Of a stretch of 64,000 nucleotides of DNA, positions 42,752-52,037 are shown one piece after another. Position numbers and translations under genes: made by a program. Position 1 is the first letter of the stretch; every line of letters begins with the position of its first letter. Origin of the DNA: CAZYQW01 sp964649825 (lineage in GTDB: Bacteria; Planctomycetota; B15-G4; JADJEK01); NCBI GenBank assembly GCA_964649825.1, contig CAZYQW010000069.1:62001-126000 (forward strand). Direction: 5' to 3'. A model generated the notes under the pieces. The model saw only the letters and a program-made list of their open reading frames with translations, ran no database searches and was not told where the DNA came from.

Positions 42752-43915
42752 CTACCGCAGCGAGCGCGCGATCTCGACGACCCGTTCCGCGTTCCGCGGC
42801 CAGGTGTAGCCCCCCTCCAGCAGCCGCCGCCGTCCTCCCTCGCCGACGCGGGCGCGCAGGTCATCGTCCGCGACCAGATCGCAGAGTGCGCCGGCGAACG
42901 ACGCGTCGTCGCCGGGCTCGAACAGGACGGCAGACTCGCCGCCGGTCAGCACCTCGGTCAGGTTCGGCTGGCGCGGCGCCACGACGGCAACACCTCGGGC
43001 CATGTACTCGAACAGCTTCAGCGGCGACGCGTACTCGGTCGCGTGCGGCTGCAGCGCCACGTCGAACGCGTCGATGAACGACGGCACGTCGGCGCGCGAC
43101 AGGACGCCGTGGACGCGGACCCGATCCGCGATCCCGAGCGCGCGGGCCTGCGCCAGCAGGTCGTTCAACGCCGGGCCCTCGCCGCCGAGCAGGAGGACCG
43201 CGTCCTTCAGCCGACCCCTCGCCTCGCGCGCCAGCGCCTTCACCACGCGGTCCAGGCCGTGCCAAGGCCGCGGGAAGCCGATGAACCCGAGGACGACGCG
43301 ATCCTCCAGCCCAATGCGCCGCTTCGCGCCGACGTCACGCGGCGCGAGGAAGCGGCTCGGCGCGATCCCGTTCGGGATGACGTGGATCCTCTCGGCGGCT
43401 ACGCCGTCGGCCACGAGGATCTCCTTCAGCACGTGGGTCACGACGAGCACCGCGTCGGCCGACTTCAGGGTCTCGAGTTCGCGGTGCAGCGCCGGTCCGA
43501 GCCGCTTGAGGTTTCCGACCGCCGCCTCCTCGCGCGCGAGCGGCGAGTTGACCTCGAGGAGGAACGGCACCCCGAGCCGACGCGAGGCGCGCCGCCCGAC
43601 GCGGTTGTCGAGCGCGTGACGTTCGTAGACGAAGTCGACGCCGAGGCCGCGTCCGACCGCGACGAGCCGCCGCGTGAACACAATCTCGTACGCGCGGCTC
43701 GCGAGCGGCATCAACGCGTCCGGCACGATCGCGCGGAGACGGGCCAGTCCGCCGCGATGGCCCCCCATTGCCCCGTCGCCCGCGGCGCCGTCGTCGCCGC
43801 TCGGCGAGACGACGGCCACCTCGTGCCCGAGCTCCCGCAGCGCGGCGATCAGCTCGGTGATGTGCACCTCCTGTCCGTCCCGCGACGCGGTGCGGTGGTG
43901 GTAGAGGATCTTCAC
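42752..43915 (-). CDS. GT4 family glycosyltransferase
   Basis: 387 residues with the two Rossmann halves of the GT-B fold. VHITELIAALRELGHEVAVV lies near the acceptor side and VLGFIGFPRPWHG and PLKLFEYMARGVAVVAP in the donor half, including the EYM...G motif. It would add a sugar to a growing repeat unit at the cytoplasmic face. It starts at GTG 43915 overlapping the next gene (GTGA). It is the last gene of the long minus-strand polysaccharide operon. Donor and acceptor are unknown. Confidence 0.88.
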   Translation of the reverse strand: MKILYHHRTASRDGQEVHITELIAALRELGHEVAVVSPSGDDGAAGDGAMGGHRGGLARLRAIVPDALMPLASRAYEIVFTRRLVAVGRGLGVDFVYERHALDNRVGRRASRRLGVPFLLEVNSPLAREEAAVGNLKRLGPALHRELETLKSADAVLVVTHVLKEILVADGVAAERIHVIPNGIAPSRFLAPRDVGAKRRIGLEDRVVLGFIGFPRPWHGLDRVVKALAREARGRLKDAVLLLGGEGPALNDLLAQARALGIADRVRVHGVLSRADVPSFIDAFDVALQPHATEYASPLKLFEYMARGVAVVAPRQPNLTEVLTGGESAVLFEPGDDASFAGALCDLVADDDLRARVGEGGRRRLLEGGYTWPRNAERVVEIARSLR

Positions 43916-45126
43916 GGCGCCGCTCCGACCGCGGGCGTCCGATGCCCCGCCTCGCGCAAGACGCCGCGGAACACGTCGGCCAGTCCTTCCGACGTCTCCT
44001 TCCAACTCATACGTTCCGCGTAGCGGCGCACGTGGCCGCGGTCGAGTCCGGCTTCGAACGCGTCGAGGATCGCACGCTCGAGCGCCTCGACGGTCCGTTC
44101 CGGCACGAGCCGTCCGACGCCGTCCTCGGCCACCACTTCGGGCGAGCCGTGAACCGACGTCGCCACCACCGGAGTGCCGCACGCCATCGACTCGAGCAGC
44201 ACGTTCGGCCAGCCCTCCCGGCTCGACGCGAGCACCGAGAGATCCGCGGCAGAGTAGACCCACGGCAGCTCGTCGTGCTCGACCGCGCCCAGCAGCCGCG
44301 CCGATCCGACGAGACCGAGCTCGGCGATCAACGCCTCGAGCCGCGGGAGCTCCGGACCGTCGCCCGCGATCGCGACGAACGGACGCTTCCCCGCCGGCAT
44401 CCGTGCCACCGCGCGCAGGACCAGGTCGTGGCCCTTCCGCTCGACGAGAAAGCCGACCGACACGAGCACGCGGCCGTGCTCGGGCAGCCCCAGCTTCGCG
44501 CGGCTCTCCGTCCGGTCGCGCGGCGTGAATCGGTCGGAATCGACGCCGTTTCGAAGCGTCACGACGCGACGCGGGTCGGCTCCCGCCTTCACCGCCAGCT
44601 CGGCCAGAGCGTTCGAGACCGCGACGACGCGATCGGCGCGCTCGAGCGCGTACCGCACCTGGTCCCTCGTCGCCTTCAGCTCAGGGAGGAGGTTCACGTC
44701 GGTGCCGCGGACCGTGAGCACCATCGGAACTCGGAGGCGGTGCTTCAGCAGCGCCCCGGCGAACCCGTCGGGGTACGCGTAGTGCACGTCCAGCACGTCG
44801 AACGGGAACTCCCGCTGGACACGGCGCACCGTGCCACGGACCCCGACGAAGTAGGAGAGCCCCTGCAGCCGGACGCCGGCCTTCGGGACCATCAGGTAGC
44901 GCGGGTGCTCGATCGAGAAGCCGGCCCACTCCTCGCGTCGGGGCGCGCGCGAGAAGTGCCCGTAGGTCGTGGATCGGATCCACCGCGGGAAGTACGGCAC
45001 CGGCGAGACGACGCGGACCTCGGCGCCGGTCCGCCGCACGAAGTCCACCATCCGCTCCTTCACGAAGATGCCGTGGCGAGGCGCGGCCGAGCCGGGGAAC
45101 AGAGACGCGAGCGTAAGGACCTTCAC
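43912..45126 (-). CDS. GT4 family glycosyltransferase
   Basis: 404 residues of the GT-B type: TLASLFPGSAAPRHGIFVKE, the nucleotide region VLVSVGFLVERKGHDLVLRAV and SREGWPNVLLESMACGTPVV, with the conserved E...E donor site. It probably extends a repeat unit of the polysaccharide. The GTG start at 45126 overlaps the amidotransferase gene by four bases. Closest in style to WcaL/capsule-type transferases; specificity cannot be read from sequence. Confidence 0.88.
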   Translation of the reverse strand: MKVLTLASLFPGSAAPRHGIFVKERMVDFVRRTGAEVRVVSPVPYFPRWIRSTTYGHFSRAPRREEWAGFSIEHPRYLMVPKAGVRLQGLSYFVGVRGTVRRVQREFPFDVLDVHYAYPDGFAGALLKHRLRVPMVLTVRGTDVNLLPELKATRDQVRYALERADRVVAVSNALAELAVKAGADPRRVVTLRNGVDSDRFTPRDRTESRAKLGLPEHGRVLVSVGFLVERKGHDLVLRAVARMPAGKRPFVAIAGDGPELPRLEALIAELGLVGSARLLGAVEHDELPWVYSAADLSVLASSREGWPNVLLESMACGTPVVATSVHGSPEVVAEDGVGRLVPERTVEALERAILDAFEAGLDRGHVRRYAERMSWKETSEGLADVFRGVLREAGHRTPAVGAAP

Positions 45127-47006
45127 CGGCCGTCCCACCACCGCCGCCGCCACCGGCCGAACACGAGCAGCGTCCAGAGCTCGGTCGCACGGTTCCGCCG
45201 CCCGCTTTGGTGCTCCTCGATGAGCTCGCGCGCTCGGTCGACACGGAACACTCCCGCGAGCGGAGACCCGGACTCCGTCAGCTCGGCCAGCTCGGCGCGA
45301 AGCGGCCCGCGCAGCCACGCCTCCACCGGCAGGTCGAAGCCGTGCTTCGGACGATCGAGGATCTCACGCGGCACCGAGCGCTCCACGGCCGCCTTGAACA
45401 CCGCCTTGCCCGAGCCGCCGTGGATCAAGTGCCTCGACGGCAGGGTCGACGCGAACTCGACCATGTGATGGTCGAGAAGCGGGACCCTCACCTCCAGCGA
45501 GTGCGCCATCGACGCGCGATCGACCTTGGCGAGGATGTCGTCCGAGAGCCAGGTCTCAAGGTCGATCGCACGGATGCGGAAGAGCGGGTCCTTCAGACCA
45601 CGCCGTTCGTCGATCGCCCGGAACCGTTCGATCGGGCGGTACGAGCCGGCCGCGGCCAGCAGGTCCGGGTCGACCAGGCGCTCGACCTCCTCGGGGAGGA
45701 TGCGCGACACCGAACGGTAGTACGCGTCGATCGGCTCCCGGGCCAGGTTCTGGATCATCGTCTTCGCGCGCAACGGCCGCGGCAGTCGATCTCCCTTCGG
45801 CCACGCGTCGCCGAGCGGCCCCAGCAAGGCTCGGCGCAGCACGGAAGGGACGAAGGCTCGGACGCGGTTCTCGAGCACGTCGAAGCGGTAACGGCGGTAG
45901 CCGCCAAACAGCTCGTCGCCGCCGTCCCCCGACAGCGCGACGGTCACCCGGCGCTTGGTCGCCTGGCAGAGCAGCCACGTCGGCACGTCGGATGGATCTG
46001 CGTGCGGCTCGTCGTACGTCGTGGTGACGCCGTCGAGGATCGCAGGGTCCGCGCGCACCTCCTCCATCATCGGCTCGATTCCGAGGTGGGCCGCGACCTC
46101 CGCCGCGACACCGCGCTCGTCGAACCGGGCGTCCGCGAACCCGACGGTCACCGCGTTCACCGAGGTCCCGACGAGATCGACCATCGCGGCCACCACCGCG
46201 GATGAATCGACTCCGCCGGAGAGGAAACAGCCGAGCGGTACCTCGGCCATCAGCCGGATCCGCACCGCCTCCGCGAGCAACCCGCGGATCCGTTCGGCCG
46301 CGGCATGGAACTCGATCTCGCGCGCTTCGAACGGCGCCTGCCAGTACCGCGTGACTTCCATCCGGCCGGCCTCGATCACCGCAACGTGGCCGGGTTGGAG
46401 CTTCTCGACGTCCTGGAGGATGCAGCCGGGCGCCACGACGTACCCGAGCGTCGCGAAGTCGAGCACGGCGCTCGCCGCGAGCCGCACCGGAAACGACGGG
46501 AGCGCGAAGAACGACTTCAGCTCGGACGCGAAGTGGATCGTGCGACCGACGCGCGCGACGTGGAGGGGTTTGATGCCGAGCCGGTCGCGCGCGAGCACGA
46601 CGCGCCGCGCGCGGCCGTCGTGGATCGCGAACGCGAACATCCCACGCAGGCGCTCGCAGATCCCGCGCGGCCCCCACTCCTCGTAGCCGTGAAGGATCGT
46701 CTCGGTGTCCGAGCGCGTCCTGAACCGGTGCCCCTTCGCCACGAGCTGCTCGCGCAGGTCGGCGTGGTTGTAGATCTCGCCGTTGAAGACGATCGCGACG
46801 TCGCCGTCCTCGTTGTAGATCGGCTGGTCCCCACCGGCGACGTCGATGATCGCGAGCCGTCGGAACGCGAACCCGACCGGCCCGCGCTGGTGGATCCCCT
46901 CCGCGTCCGGACCGCGATGAACGATCGCGTTCGCCATCCGCACGAGGTCATCGCGCGAGACGGACGCGTCCTCATCCAGGTGGATGATCCCTGCGATCCC
47001 GCACAT
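45123..47006 (-). CDS. asnB: Asparagine-synthetase-like amidotransferase (XrtA-associated type)
   Basis: 627 residues. N-terminal class II glutaminase with nucleophile C2 (MCGIAGI) and VFNGEIYN, RTRSDTETI; C-terminal synthetase with the PP-loop CFLSGGVDSSAVVAA and SGDGGDELFGGY. Besides true AsnB, closely related enzymes of exosortase A loci (TIGR03108-like) are thought to amidate surface glycans; this gene is embedded in such a locus, so that role is more likely than free asparagine synthesis. It overlaps the methyltransferase gene by one base and the glycosyltransferase gene by four. Confidence 0.88.
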   Translation of the reverse strand: MCGIAGIIHLDEDASVSRDDLVRMANAIVHRGPDAEGIHQRGPVGFAFRRLAIIDVAGGDQPIYNEDGDVAIVFNGEIYNHADLREQLVAKGHRFRTRSDTETILHGYEEWGPRGICERLRGMFAFAIHDGRARRVVLARDRLGIKPLHVARVGRTIHFASELKSFFALPSFPVRLAASAVLDFATLGYVVAPGCILQDVEKLQPGHVAVIEAGRMEVTRYWQAPFEAREIEFHAAAERIRGLLAEAVRIRLMAEVPLGCFLSGGVDSSAVVAAMVDLVGTSVNAVTVGFADARFDERGVAAEVAAHLGIEPMMEEVRADPAILDGVTTTYDEPHADPSDVPTWLLCQATKRRVTVALSGDGGDELFGGYRRYRFDVLENRVRAFVPSVLRRALLGPLGDAWPKGDRLPRPLRAKTMIQNLAREPIDAYYRSVSRILPEEVERLVDPDLLAAAGSYRPIERFRAIDERRGLKDPLFRIRAIDLETWLSDDILAKVDRASMAHSLEVRVPLLDHHMVEFASTLPSRHLIHGGSGKAVFKAAVERSVPREILDRPKHGFDLPVEAWLRGPLRAELAELTESGSPLAGVFRVDRARELIEEHQSGRRNRATELWTLLVFGRWRRRWWDGR

Positions 47007-47998
47007 CAGCCCGCCTGCGAGTCCTTTCCGCGATAGAGGCGCACGATCTCCCGATCCGGAATGGGCGAATCACGGAGTCGACCGAAGAACAACGTACCGC
47101 CGGCGAAGTCGAGGGCGCCCGCCTTTCGACGGAAGTAGAGATCGGTGTACTTCAACGGGAGGGTGAACAGCAGGCCGAGGAATCGGAGTCCCTTCCGCAC
47201 CGTCACGCGGTCGGTGAGGCTGAGCAGGAAGTACTGGATCGCCCACGCCATCGAGGCGCCGGGGCCGAGCGCCATGCCGCTCTCGAGGTCGTCGAACCAG
47301 CGGAACAAGCGGCGGTGTCCCAGGTGCGAGAAGCGCGTGAAGTCATAGGCGCCCATGTGGACCGGCTGCATGAACGGCGTCGCCGCGTAGACGTAGCCGC
47401 CGGGGCGCAAGACGCGTCGAATCTCGTCCGCGCAGCGCGGCGGATCGACGACGTGTTCCATGATGGCGACGGCGACCACCATGTCGAACGAGGCATCTTC
47501 GAACGGGAGGTCGTGGGCGTCGCAGAGCACGCGGGTCAGCGGGCCGAACGCCACGTCGGTGTAGACGTACTCGACGGTGTCGATCGCGTCGAACCGCAGG
47601 CTGCCGCACCCGAGGATGAGCACCCTCAGCCGAGGTTCACGCTCCGCCGCCCGCGCGACCGCCTGGTTCGACGACAAGTATTCGAGGCCGACCGAGTGGT
47701 AGACGAGGAACGACCCGAGCCGGCGGTAGAGTCGCCGGACCAGGCTCGGTCGGGCCTGCCCCGCCGGGGCACCGGCCACGTCGCCCGCGCGGCCCGCCTC
47801 GCGATACGAGTCGCCCTCGTACGCCGTCCGCCCGCCCTCGTAGTCGCCGACCGCGAACACGCTGTTCTCGTCGTGGATGAGGACGGGCACGTCGCGCACG
47901 ACGGGAAACGTCCGGCCGCACGTCGCGGCGGGACACCCCAGGGTAGCGTCGCGGACCTCGAGCGGACCCGACTTGCACCGCGGACAGACGAGCCGCAT
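47006..47998 (-). CDS. SAM-dependent methyltransferase with a Cys-rich N-terminus
   Basis: 330 residues. The first 35 residues contain a Trm112-like zinc knuckle (CPRCKSGPLEVRDATLGCP and CGRTFPV). The class I methyltransferase core follows: VLILGCGSLRFDAI, DAHDLPFEDASFDMVVAVAIMEHV and RVLRPGGYVYAATPF. The C-terminal part has two hydrophobic stretches. It likely methylates a sugar or lipid-linked glycan of this pathway; the target is an inference from context. It lies three bases downstream of the O-ligase gene. Confidence 0.85.
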   Translation of the reverse strand: MRLVCPRCKSGPLEVRDATLGCPAATCGRTFPVVRDVPVLIHDENSVFAVGDYEGGRTAYEGDSYREAGRAGDVAGAPAGQARPSLVRRLYRRLGSFLVYHSVGLEYLSSNQAVARAAEREPRLRVLILGCGSLRFDAIDTVEYVYTDVAFGPLTRVLCDAHDLPFEDASFDMVVAVAIMEHVVDPPRCADEIRRVLRPGGYVYAATPFMQPVHMGAYDFTRFSHLGHRRLFRWFDDLESGMALGPGASMAWAIQYFLLSLTDRVTVRKGLRFLGLLFTLPLKYTDLYFRRKAGALDFAGGTLFFGRLRDSPIPDREIVRLYRGKDSQAG

Positions 47999-48001
47999 CG
48001 G

Positions 48002-49327
48002 TCAGCGCGAGCCTCCGGCGAGGAACGGATCCGACGCACGCACGACGAGCCGAGCCGGTCCCCGATTCGCGACCGTAGCACTGCGCGCCATCGCCCGGAC
48101 GGCGACGGGGTACAACGCGACCGCGATCCCGATAAGCGAGTACATCATGTCGAAGTGACCACGGTTCAAGAACATCGCGCCCATGAGGTAGCCGTAGAGG
48201 GAGACCTCGATCATCATCGCGTAGTGGCGTACCCACGCCGGGCCGTCGCGCGTGCGGTTCATCCGTTGAAGCCGCCGCATCAGGAGGATCGTCGAGACGA
48301 CGGCGCTCAAGAAGAACAAGAACGCGAAGCTGCCGGTCTCGGCCCAGATCTGGAGGTACGAGTTGTGCGCCACGCGCACGATCGACTTGTCCGACTCGGG
48401 GTCGTACTTGCGGTACTGGTACGTGAAGTTCCGGAAGCCGACTCCAAGGACCGGGTGCGCCTTGATCATCTCGAGAGCGACGCCCCACGCCTTCAGCCGC
48501 CCGATCGCGGAGGCGTCCTCCTTCGACGCCGTCTTGATCGAAGCGAGGCGCTCCTTGAACCGATCGGGCAGGAAGATCAGGAACAGCACGCCACCCGCGA
48601 ACGCGACGGGGATGGCGTACTGCTTGTAGCGCGACTTCATCACGATCGCGAAGTAGACGACGGACATGGACAAGAAACCGCCGCGTGAGCCGGTCAGCAC
48701 GATCGTGATCGTCGTCAGCAGCACCGCCGCCTTCAGGAAGCGCCGAAACCGCTTGTTCTCCTCCGCGAACGAGAGGTAGTAGAGGAGCGGCAGATTCATG
48801 ACCATCGCGAGCGCGAAGTCGTTGTTGTCCTCGAGCATGCCTCCGGGTCCGCGGAGGATGCGCGCATCGTGCGTCACCATCCCCCACAGTCCGCCCTTGA
48901 CCCCGTAGAACCCGAACGACAGCGCGATCACGAGGATCATCGCGCGGATCCGGACCTTCGAGTCGAGCTGACCGGTGGTGAAGATCGCCACGATGATGAC
49001 CTTGGCGAACTCGACGTACTTGGTCGTCGTCCCGTCGTTGTGCACCGGCGCGAACGCGTACGAGATCGTGACCATCAACGCGAGCAGGACGACGTAGAGG
49101 TTGCGCCGGTCCTTGCGGAAGAACGCGCGATGGTCGAAGAGGAACCACCCGACGAACATGATGAGGCCGACGATCGCCGAGAAGCGGAAGCTCTTCGCCG
49201 GGCCCCAGCAGAGGTCGGGAGCGCGCAGGTACGCGAGCCACGTGAACAGCAAGAGTCCGTAGAAGGGCCGGAAGAACGCGAACGGCAGGGCTCCGAAGAC
49301 GATGGCGAAGACGACGATGTCACGCAT
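48002..49327 (-). CDS. O-antigen-ligase/polymerase-like membrane protein, XrtA-associated
   Basis: 441 residues with about eleven membrane helices. The N-terminus (DIVVFAIVFGALPFAFFRPF) and the segment SFRFSAIVGLIMF resemble the exosortase-A-associated O-glycosylation ligase set (TIGR03097, by recollection). The central Wzy_C domain is visible (TGSRGGFLSMSVVYF, HPVLGVGFRNF, VAHNSYLQIWAETG). It probably polymerises or attaches the glycan at the periplasmic face. It overlaps the upstream glycosyltransferase by eight bases. Confidence 0.9.
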   Translation of the reverse strand: MRDIVVFAIVFGALPFAFFRPFYGLLLFTWLAYLRAPDLCWGPAKSFRFSAIVGLIMFVGWFLFDHRAFFRKDRRNLYVVLLALMVTISYAFAPVHNDGTTTKYVEFAKVIIVAIFTTGQLDSKVRIRAMILVIALSFGFYGVKGGLWGMVTHDARILRGPGGMLEDNNDFALAMVMNLPLLYYLSFAEENKRFRRFLKAAVLLTTITIVLTGSRGGFLSMSVVYFAIVMKSRYKQYAIPVAFAGGVLFLIFLPDRFKERLASIKTASKEDASAIGRLKAWGVALEMIKAHPVLGVGFRNFTYQYRKYDPESDKSIVRVAHNSYLQIWAETGSFAFLFFLSAVVSTILLMRRLQRMNRTRDGPAWVRHYAMMIEVSLYGYLMGAMFLNRGHFDMMYSLIGIAVALYPVAVRAMARSATVANRGPARLVVRASDPFLAGGSR

Positions 49328-50801
49328 CGTGCGTCTCCTCCTCCGGCCCTCGCGGCCGGCCGCCGGCCAGGGCCGCGTCGATCTCGTCGGCCAGGCGCGT
49401 GGTCAGGTGCTGGTAGCCGAGGTTCTTGAGCGCGTCCGCGGTCGATGTCCCGACGAACTCCCCGTTCGCGAAGCGGCGAATGCCGCGCACGATGTCCTCG
49501 GGATCGTCGGGCGCGGCGAGGACGTGAGGCACGCCGCTCCGGACGAGGATCGCCGCGATCGCCCCGTCCCGCTGGGCGAGCGCCAGCACCGGGCGACGGG
49601 CCGCGGCGTACTCGTACAGCTTGGACGGCACCTGTACCTCGGGTTCTTCTCCGGCCGGCCCGAGCAGCAGGAGCCCGTCGGCCGCGGTGCACCGCCGGAA
49701 CGCCTCCGCGTGCTCGACGGCGACTCCGACCCGGACGCGGTCCGCCACGCCGAGCTCCTCGGCGAGGGCGACGAGGCGGCGGTTCTCGAGCCCGTGTCCG
49801 ATCTGCTCGATGCACAGCTTATCGTAGAGCGACCGGTCGCGCCGAGCGAGCAGCGCCAAGGCGGCCAGCAACCCTCGAGGGAACCGGCGGCCGTAGATCC
49901 CGCCGACGTGAAGCAGCGTCAGCCGGCCGTTCGCGTGGTACGGCGGCACGTCGCGGGCGAGCAGCTCCGGATCGATCCCGTTCGTGATCGTGCTGAACTT
50001 GTCGAGCTCCGGGAAGTGGGCTCGGTAGCGCGCCTCGGCCTGCTCGGTGTTCAGGATGACGCGCGACGCCCGCCGCACGACCTTCTCCTCGAGTGCCTCA
50101 TCGGCCCGCCGGAGGCTCGGATACGGGTTCTCGTGGAACGGGTTCATCGTCCAGGGGTCGCGCAGATCGACGATCCACGGCAGCGCGAGGACGTTCGACG
50201 CTAGGAGACCGACGAGGTGCGCCGAGTACGGCGGAGCCGTCGAGTAGATGACGCGGGCGTCGATGCGACGGGCGAGCACCACCGCCGCGGCGACCGCGCC
50301 CGGAACCCAGGTCGCGTAGCGGTCCGGCAGCGTGACGCACCGGCTCACGTAATCGAGCGCAGCCGCGAGCCGGCCGCGCGGCACGCTCGAGATCTCGCCC
50401 GGCCCGGGCATGACGCCGCTCGGAGCGGTGCCGTTCCGCATGGGCGGCACCGCTCCCCCGCGCAGCCTCTGCAGGACTCGGAATGGATCGACGTGGCCGG
50501 CTCGGACGACGGTGACGGACGTGGGAACCCGCGCGAGGAGCCCCTCGTCCGTCGCCATGCCGGCGTGGCTCGCCGCCGTCACGACCCCGATTCGATAACC
50601 GCGTTGCGCCAGGATCCGACTGAAGTTCAATGATCTATGCGTCCCGGCCGCGGAGAGCGGCGGGTAGTGGAACGCGATCATGAGGACGTTCGTCGGCGTG
50701 GGACTCAACGGCGTGGCAGGTCTCCGACGTCTTGGGCCGGGAACTCGGGTTCGTATTGTCGCATCGGCGGCAGTCGATTCCAGGCTCTCCTCCGCCGTCA
50801 C
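49320..50801 (-). CDS. GT4 family glycosyltransferase
   Basis: 493 residues with a disordered Arg/Pro-rich first 35 residues and then a GT-B fold (VLMIAFHYPPLSAAGTHRSLNFSRIL, LTLLHVGGIYGRRFP, VPSKLYEYAAARRPVLAL). The N-terminal half is of the WcaI / colanic-acid-type. A large portion (about 105-160) is less conserved. It would act in assembly of the repeat unit. Start ATG at 50801; a 45-base gap separates it from the next upstream gene. Confidence 0.85.
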   Translation of the reverse strand: MTAEESLESTAADATIRTRVPGPRRRRPATPLSPTPTNVLMIAFHYPPLSAAGTHRSLNFSRILAQRGYRIGVVTAASHAGMATDEGLLARVPTSVTVVRAGHVDPFRVLQRLRGGAVPPMRNGTAPSGVMPGPGEISSVPRGRLAAALDYVSRCVTLPDRYATWVPGAVAAAVVLARRIDARVIYSTAPPYSAHLVGLLASNVLALPWIVDLRDPWTMNPFHENPYPSLRRADEALEEKVVRRASRVILNTEQAEARYRAHFPELDKFSTITNGIDPELLARDVPPYHANGRLTLLHVGGIYGRRFPRGLLAALALLARRDRSLYDKLCIEQIGHGLENRRLVALAEELGVADRVRVGVAVEHAEAFRRCTAADGLLLLGPAGEEPEVQVPSKLYEYAAARRPVLALAQRDGAIAAILVRSGVPHVLAAPDDPEDIVRGIRRFANGEFVGTSTADALKNLGYQHLTTRLADEIDAALAGGRPRGPEEETHDA

Positions 50802-50846
50802 CTCGACGGCCGAACCCGAGACCGGCTCTCCACCTCCTGTTTCGGC

Positions 50847-52037
50847 TCACCCCGGGACGCGGCTTGACGCGGCTTCCAGGAGGCGGCGCTCCAGCTCCGC
50901 GAGACGGATTTCCCAGCGAAAGCGACTCTCGACGAAGCGGCGGCCGCTCGCTCCGAGTCGAACGCGTTCGTCCTCGCGCTCGAGCAAGCGCGTGACTTCC
51001 GTGGCGAAGTCGGCCGGCGTGTCGGCCACGAGGACCCCGTCAGCGTCACCGATCCCGCCGAGCGCGGCGGGGGTCGCCACCACGGGCCGCCCGCACGCGA
51101 GGGCCTCGAGCACCTTGTTCTGGATCCCGCGCGCGACGCGCAGCGGAGCGATCGCGACCCGCGCCGCCCGCAGATAGGGACGGACGTCGTCCACCCTCCC
51201 CGTGACCGTGACCCCGGGGAGCCTGGACAATCGTGCGACGGCCGGCGCCGGATTGGAACCGACCACGAAGAACGTCGCTTCCGGCCGGCCCGGGCGGATC
51301 CGCGGCCAGACTTCGTCCGCAAACCAGACCACCGCGTCCGCGTTCGCACGGTAGTCCATCGCCCCGGTGAAGATCACGTCGATCGGCGCGTGGTCGGTCG
51401 GGCCGGGCGAGAAGTACTGGACGTCGGTGCCGTTCGGGACGGTGACCGCGTTCCTCGGCGAGCAGAACCGCCGGAGCTCCGCCTCCTCGCGCTCCGAGCA
51501 GACGACGGTCACCTCGGCGGCCTCGGCGAGGCGCGCCTCGAGCGCTCGGATCGCCTCGCCCTCGCGGCGGAAGAGCCAGCGCTTCGGAGACGGACCGAGC
51601 TGACCCGCGTACGCGAGCCACTTGGCCGAGTCGACGTCGACGAAATCCAGCGCGCGCGGCCCGGACCACCGGTCGAGGTAGGGCGCCATGTTCGACGAGA
51701 AGACGACGGCGAGGTCGTAGGCCTCGGTCGCGAGCGCGTGCTGCAATGCGCGCTCGAGCCCGGCATGGCGGAAGTAGCGGACCGAGAGCGCGTCGCCGGT
51801 GAGGACGCCGAGGAGCGACCTCGCGCGCGACCACGTCGGATGGATCGGCTGCGCATGAACGCGGCGCACCATCCGCGCGAGCGCGGGCACGTGGGCCATG
51901 TCGGCCGGATCGTCGACCAACGTGAACAGGTCGACCTCGTGCCGAGTCGCGAGGTACTCGACCTGATGGTACGAGCGGATCTTGTCTCCCTTGTCCGGGG
52001 GAAACGGGATCCGGTGGCAGAGGTAGACCAGCTTCAC
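50847..52037 (-). CDS. TIGR03087-like glycosyltransferase of PEP-CTERM/XrtA loci
   Basis: 396 residues closely matching the sugar-transferase family tied to exosortase A loci: LVYLCHRIPFPPDKGDKIRS, DFVDVDSAKWLAYA, and a GT4-type donor half (VIFTGAMDYRANADAV, LRVARGIQNKVLEALACGRP). It would act in repeat-unit assembly; the sugar is unknown. GTG at 52037 overlaps the chain-length gene (GTGA). Of the glycosyltransferases here it is the strongest link to XrtA-type loci. Confidence 0.93.
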   Translation of the reverse strand: MKLVYLCHRIPFPPDKGDKIRSYHQVEYLATRHEVDLFTLVDDPADMAHVPALARMVRRVHAQPIHPTWSRARSLLGVLTGDALSVRYFRHAGLERALQHALATEAYDLAVVFSSNMAPYLDRWSGPRALDFVDVDSAKWLAYAGQLGPSPKRWLFRREGEAIRALEARLAEAAEVTVVCSEREEAELRRFCSPRNAVTVPNGTDVQYFSPGPTDHAPIDVIFTGAMDYRANADAVVWFADEVWPRIRPGRPEATFFVVGSNPAPAVARLSRLPGVTVTGRVDDVRPYLRAARVAIAPLRVARGIQNKVLEALACGRPVVATPAALGGIGDADGVLVADTPADFATEVTRLLEREDERVRLGASGRRFVESRFRWEIRLAELERRLLEAASSRVPG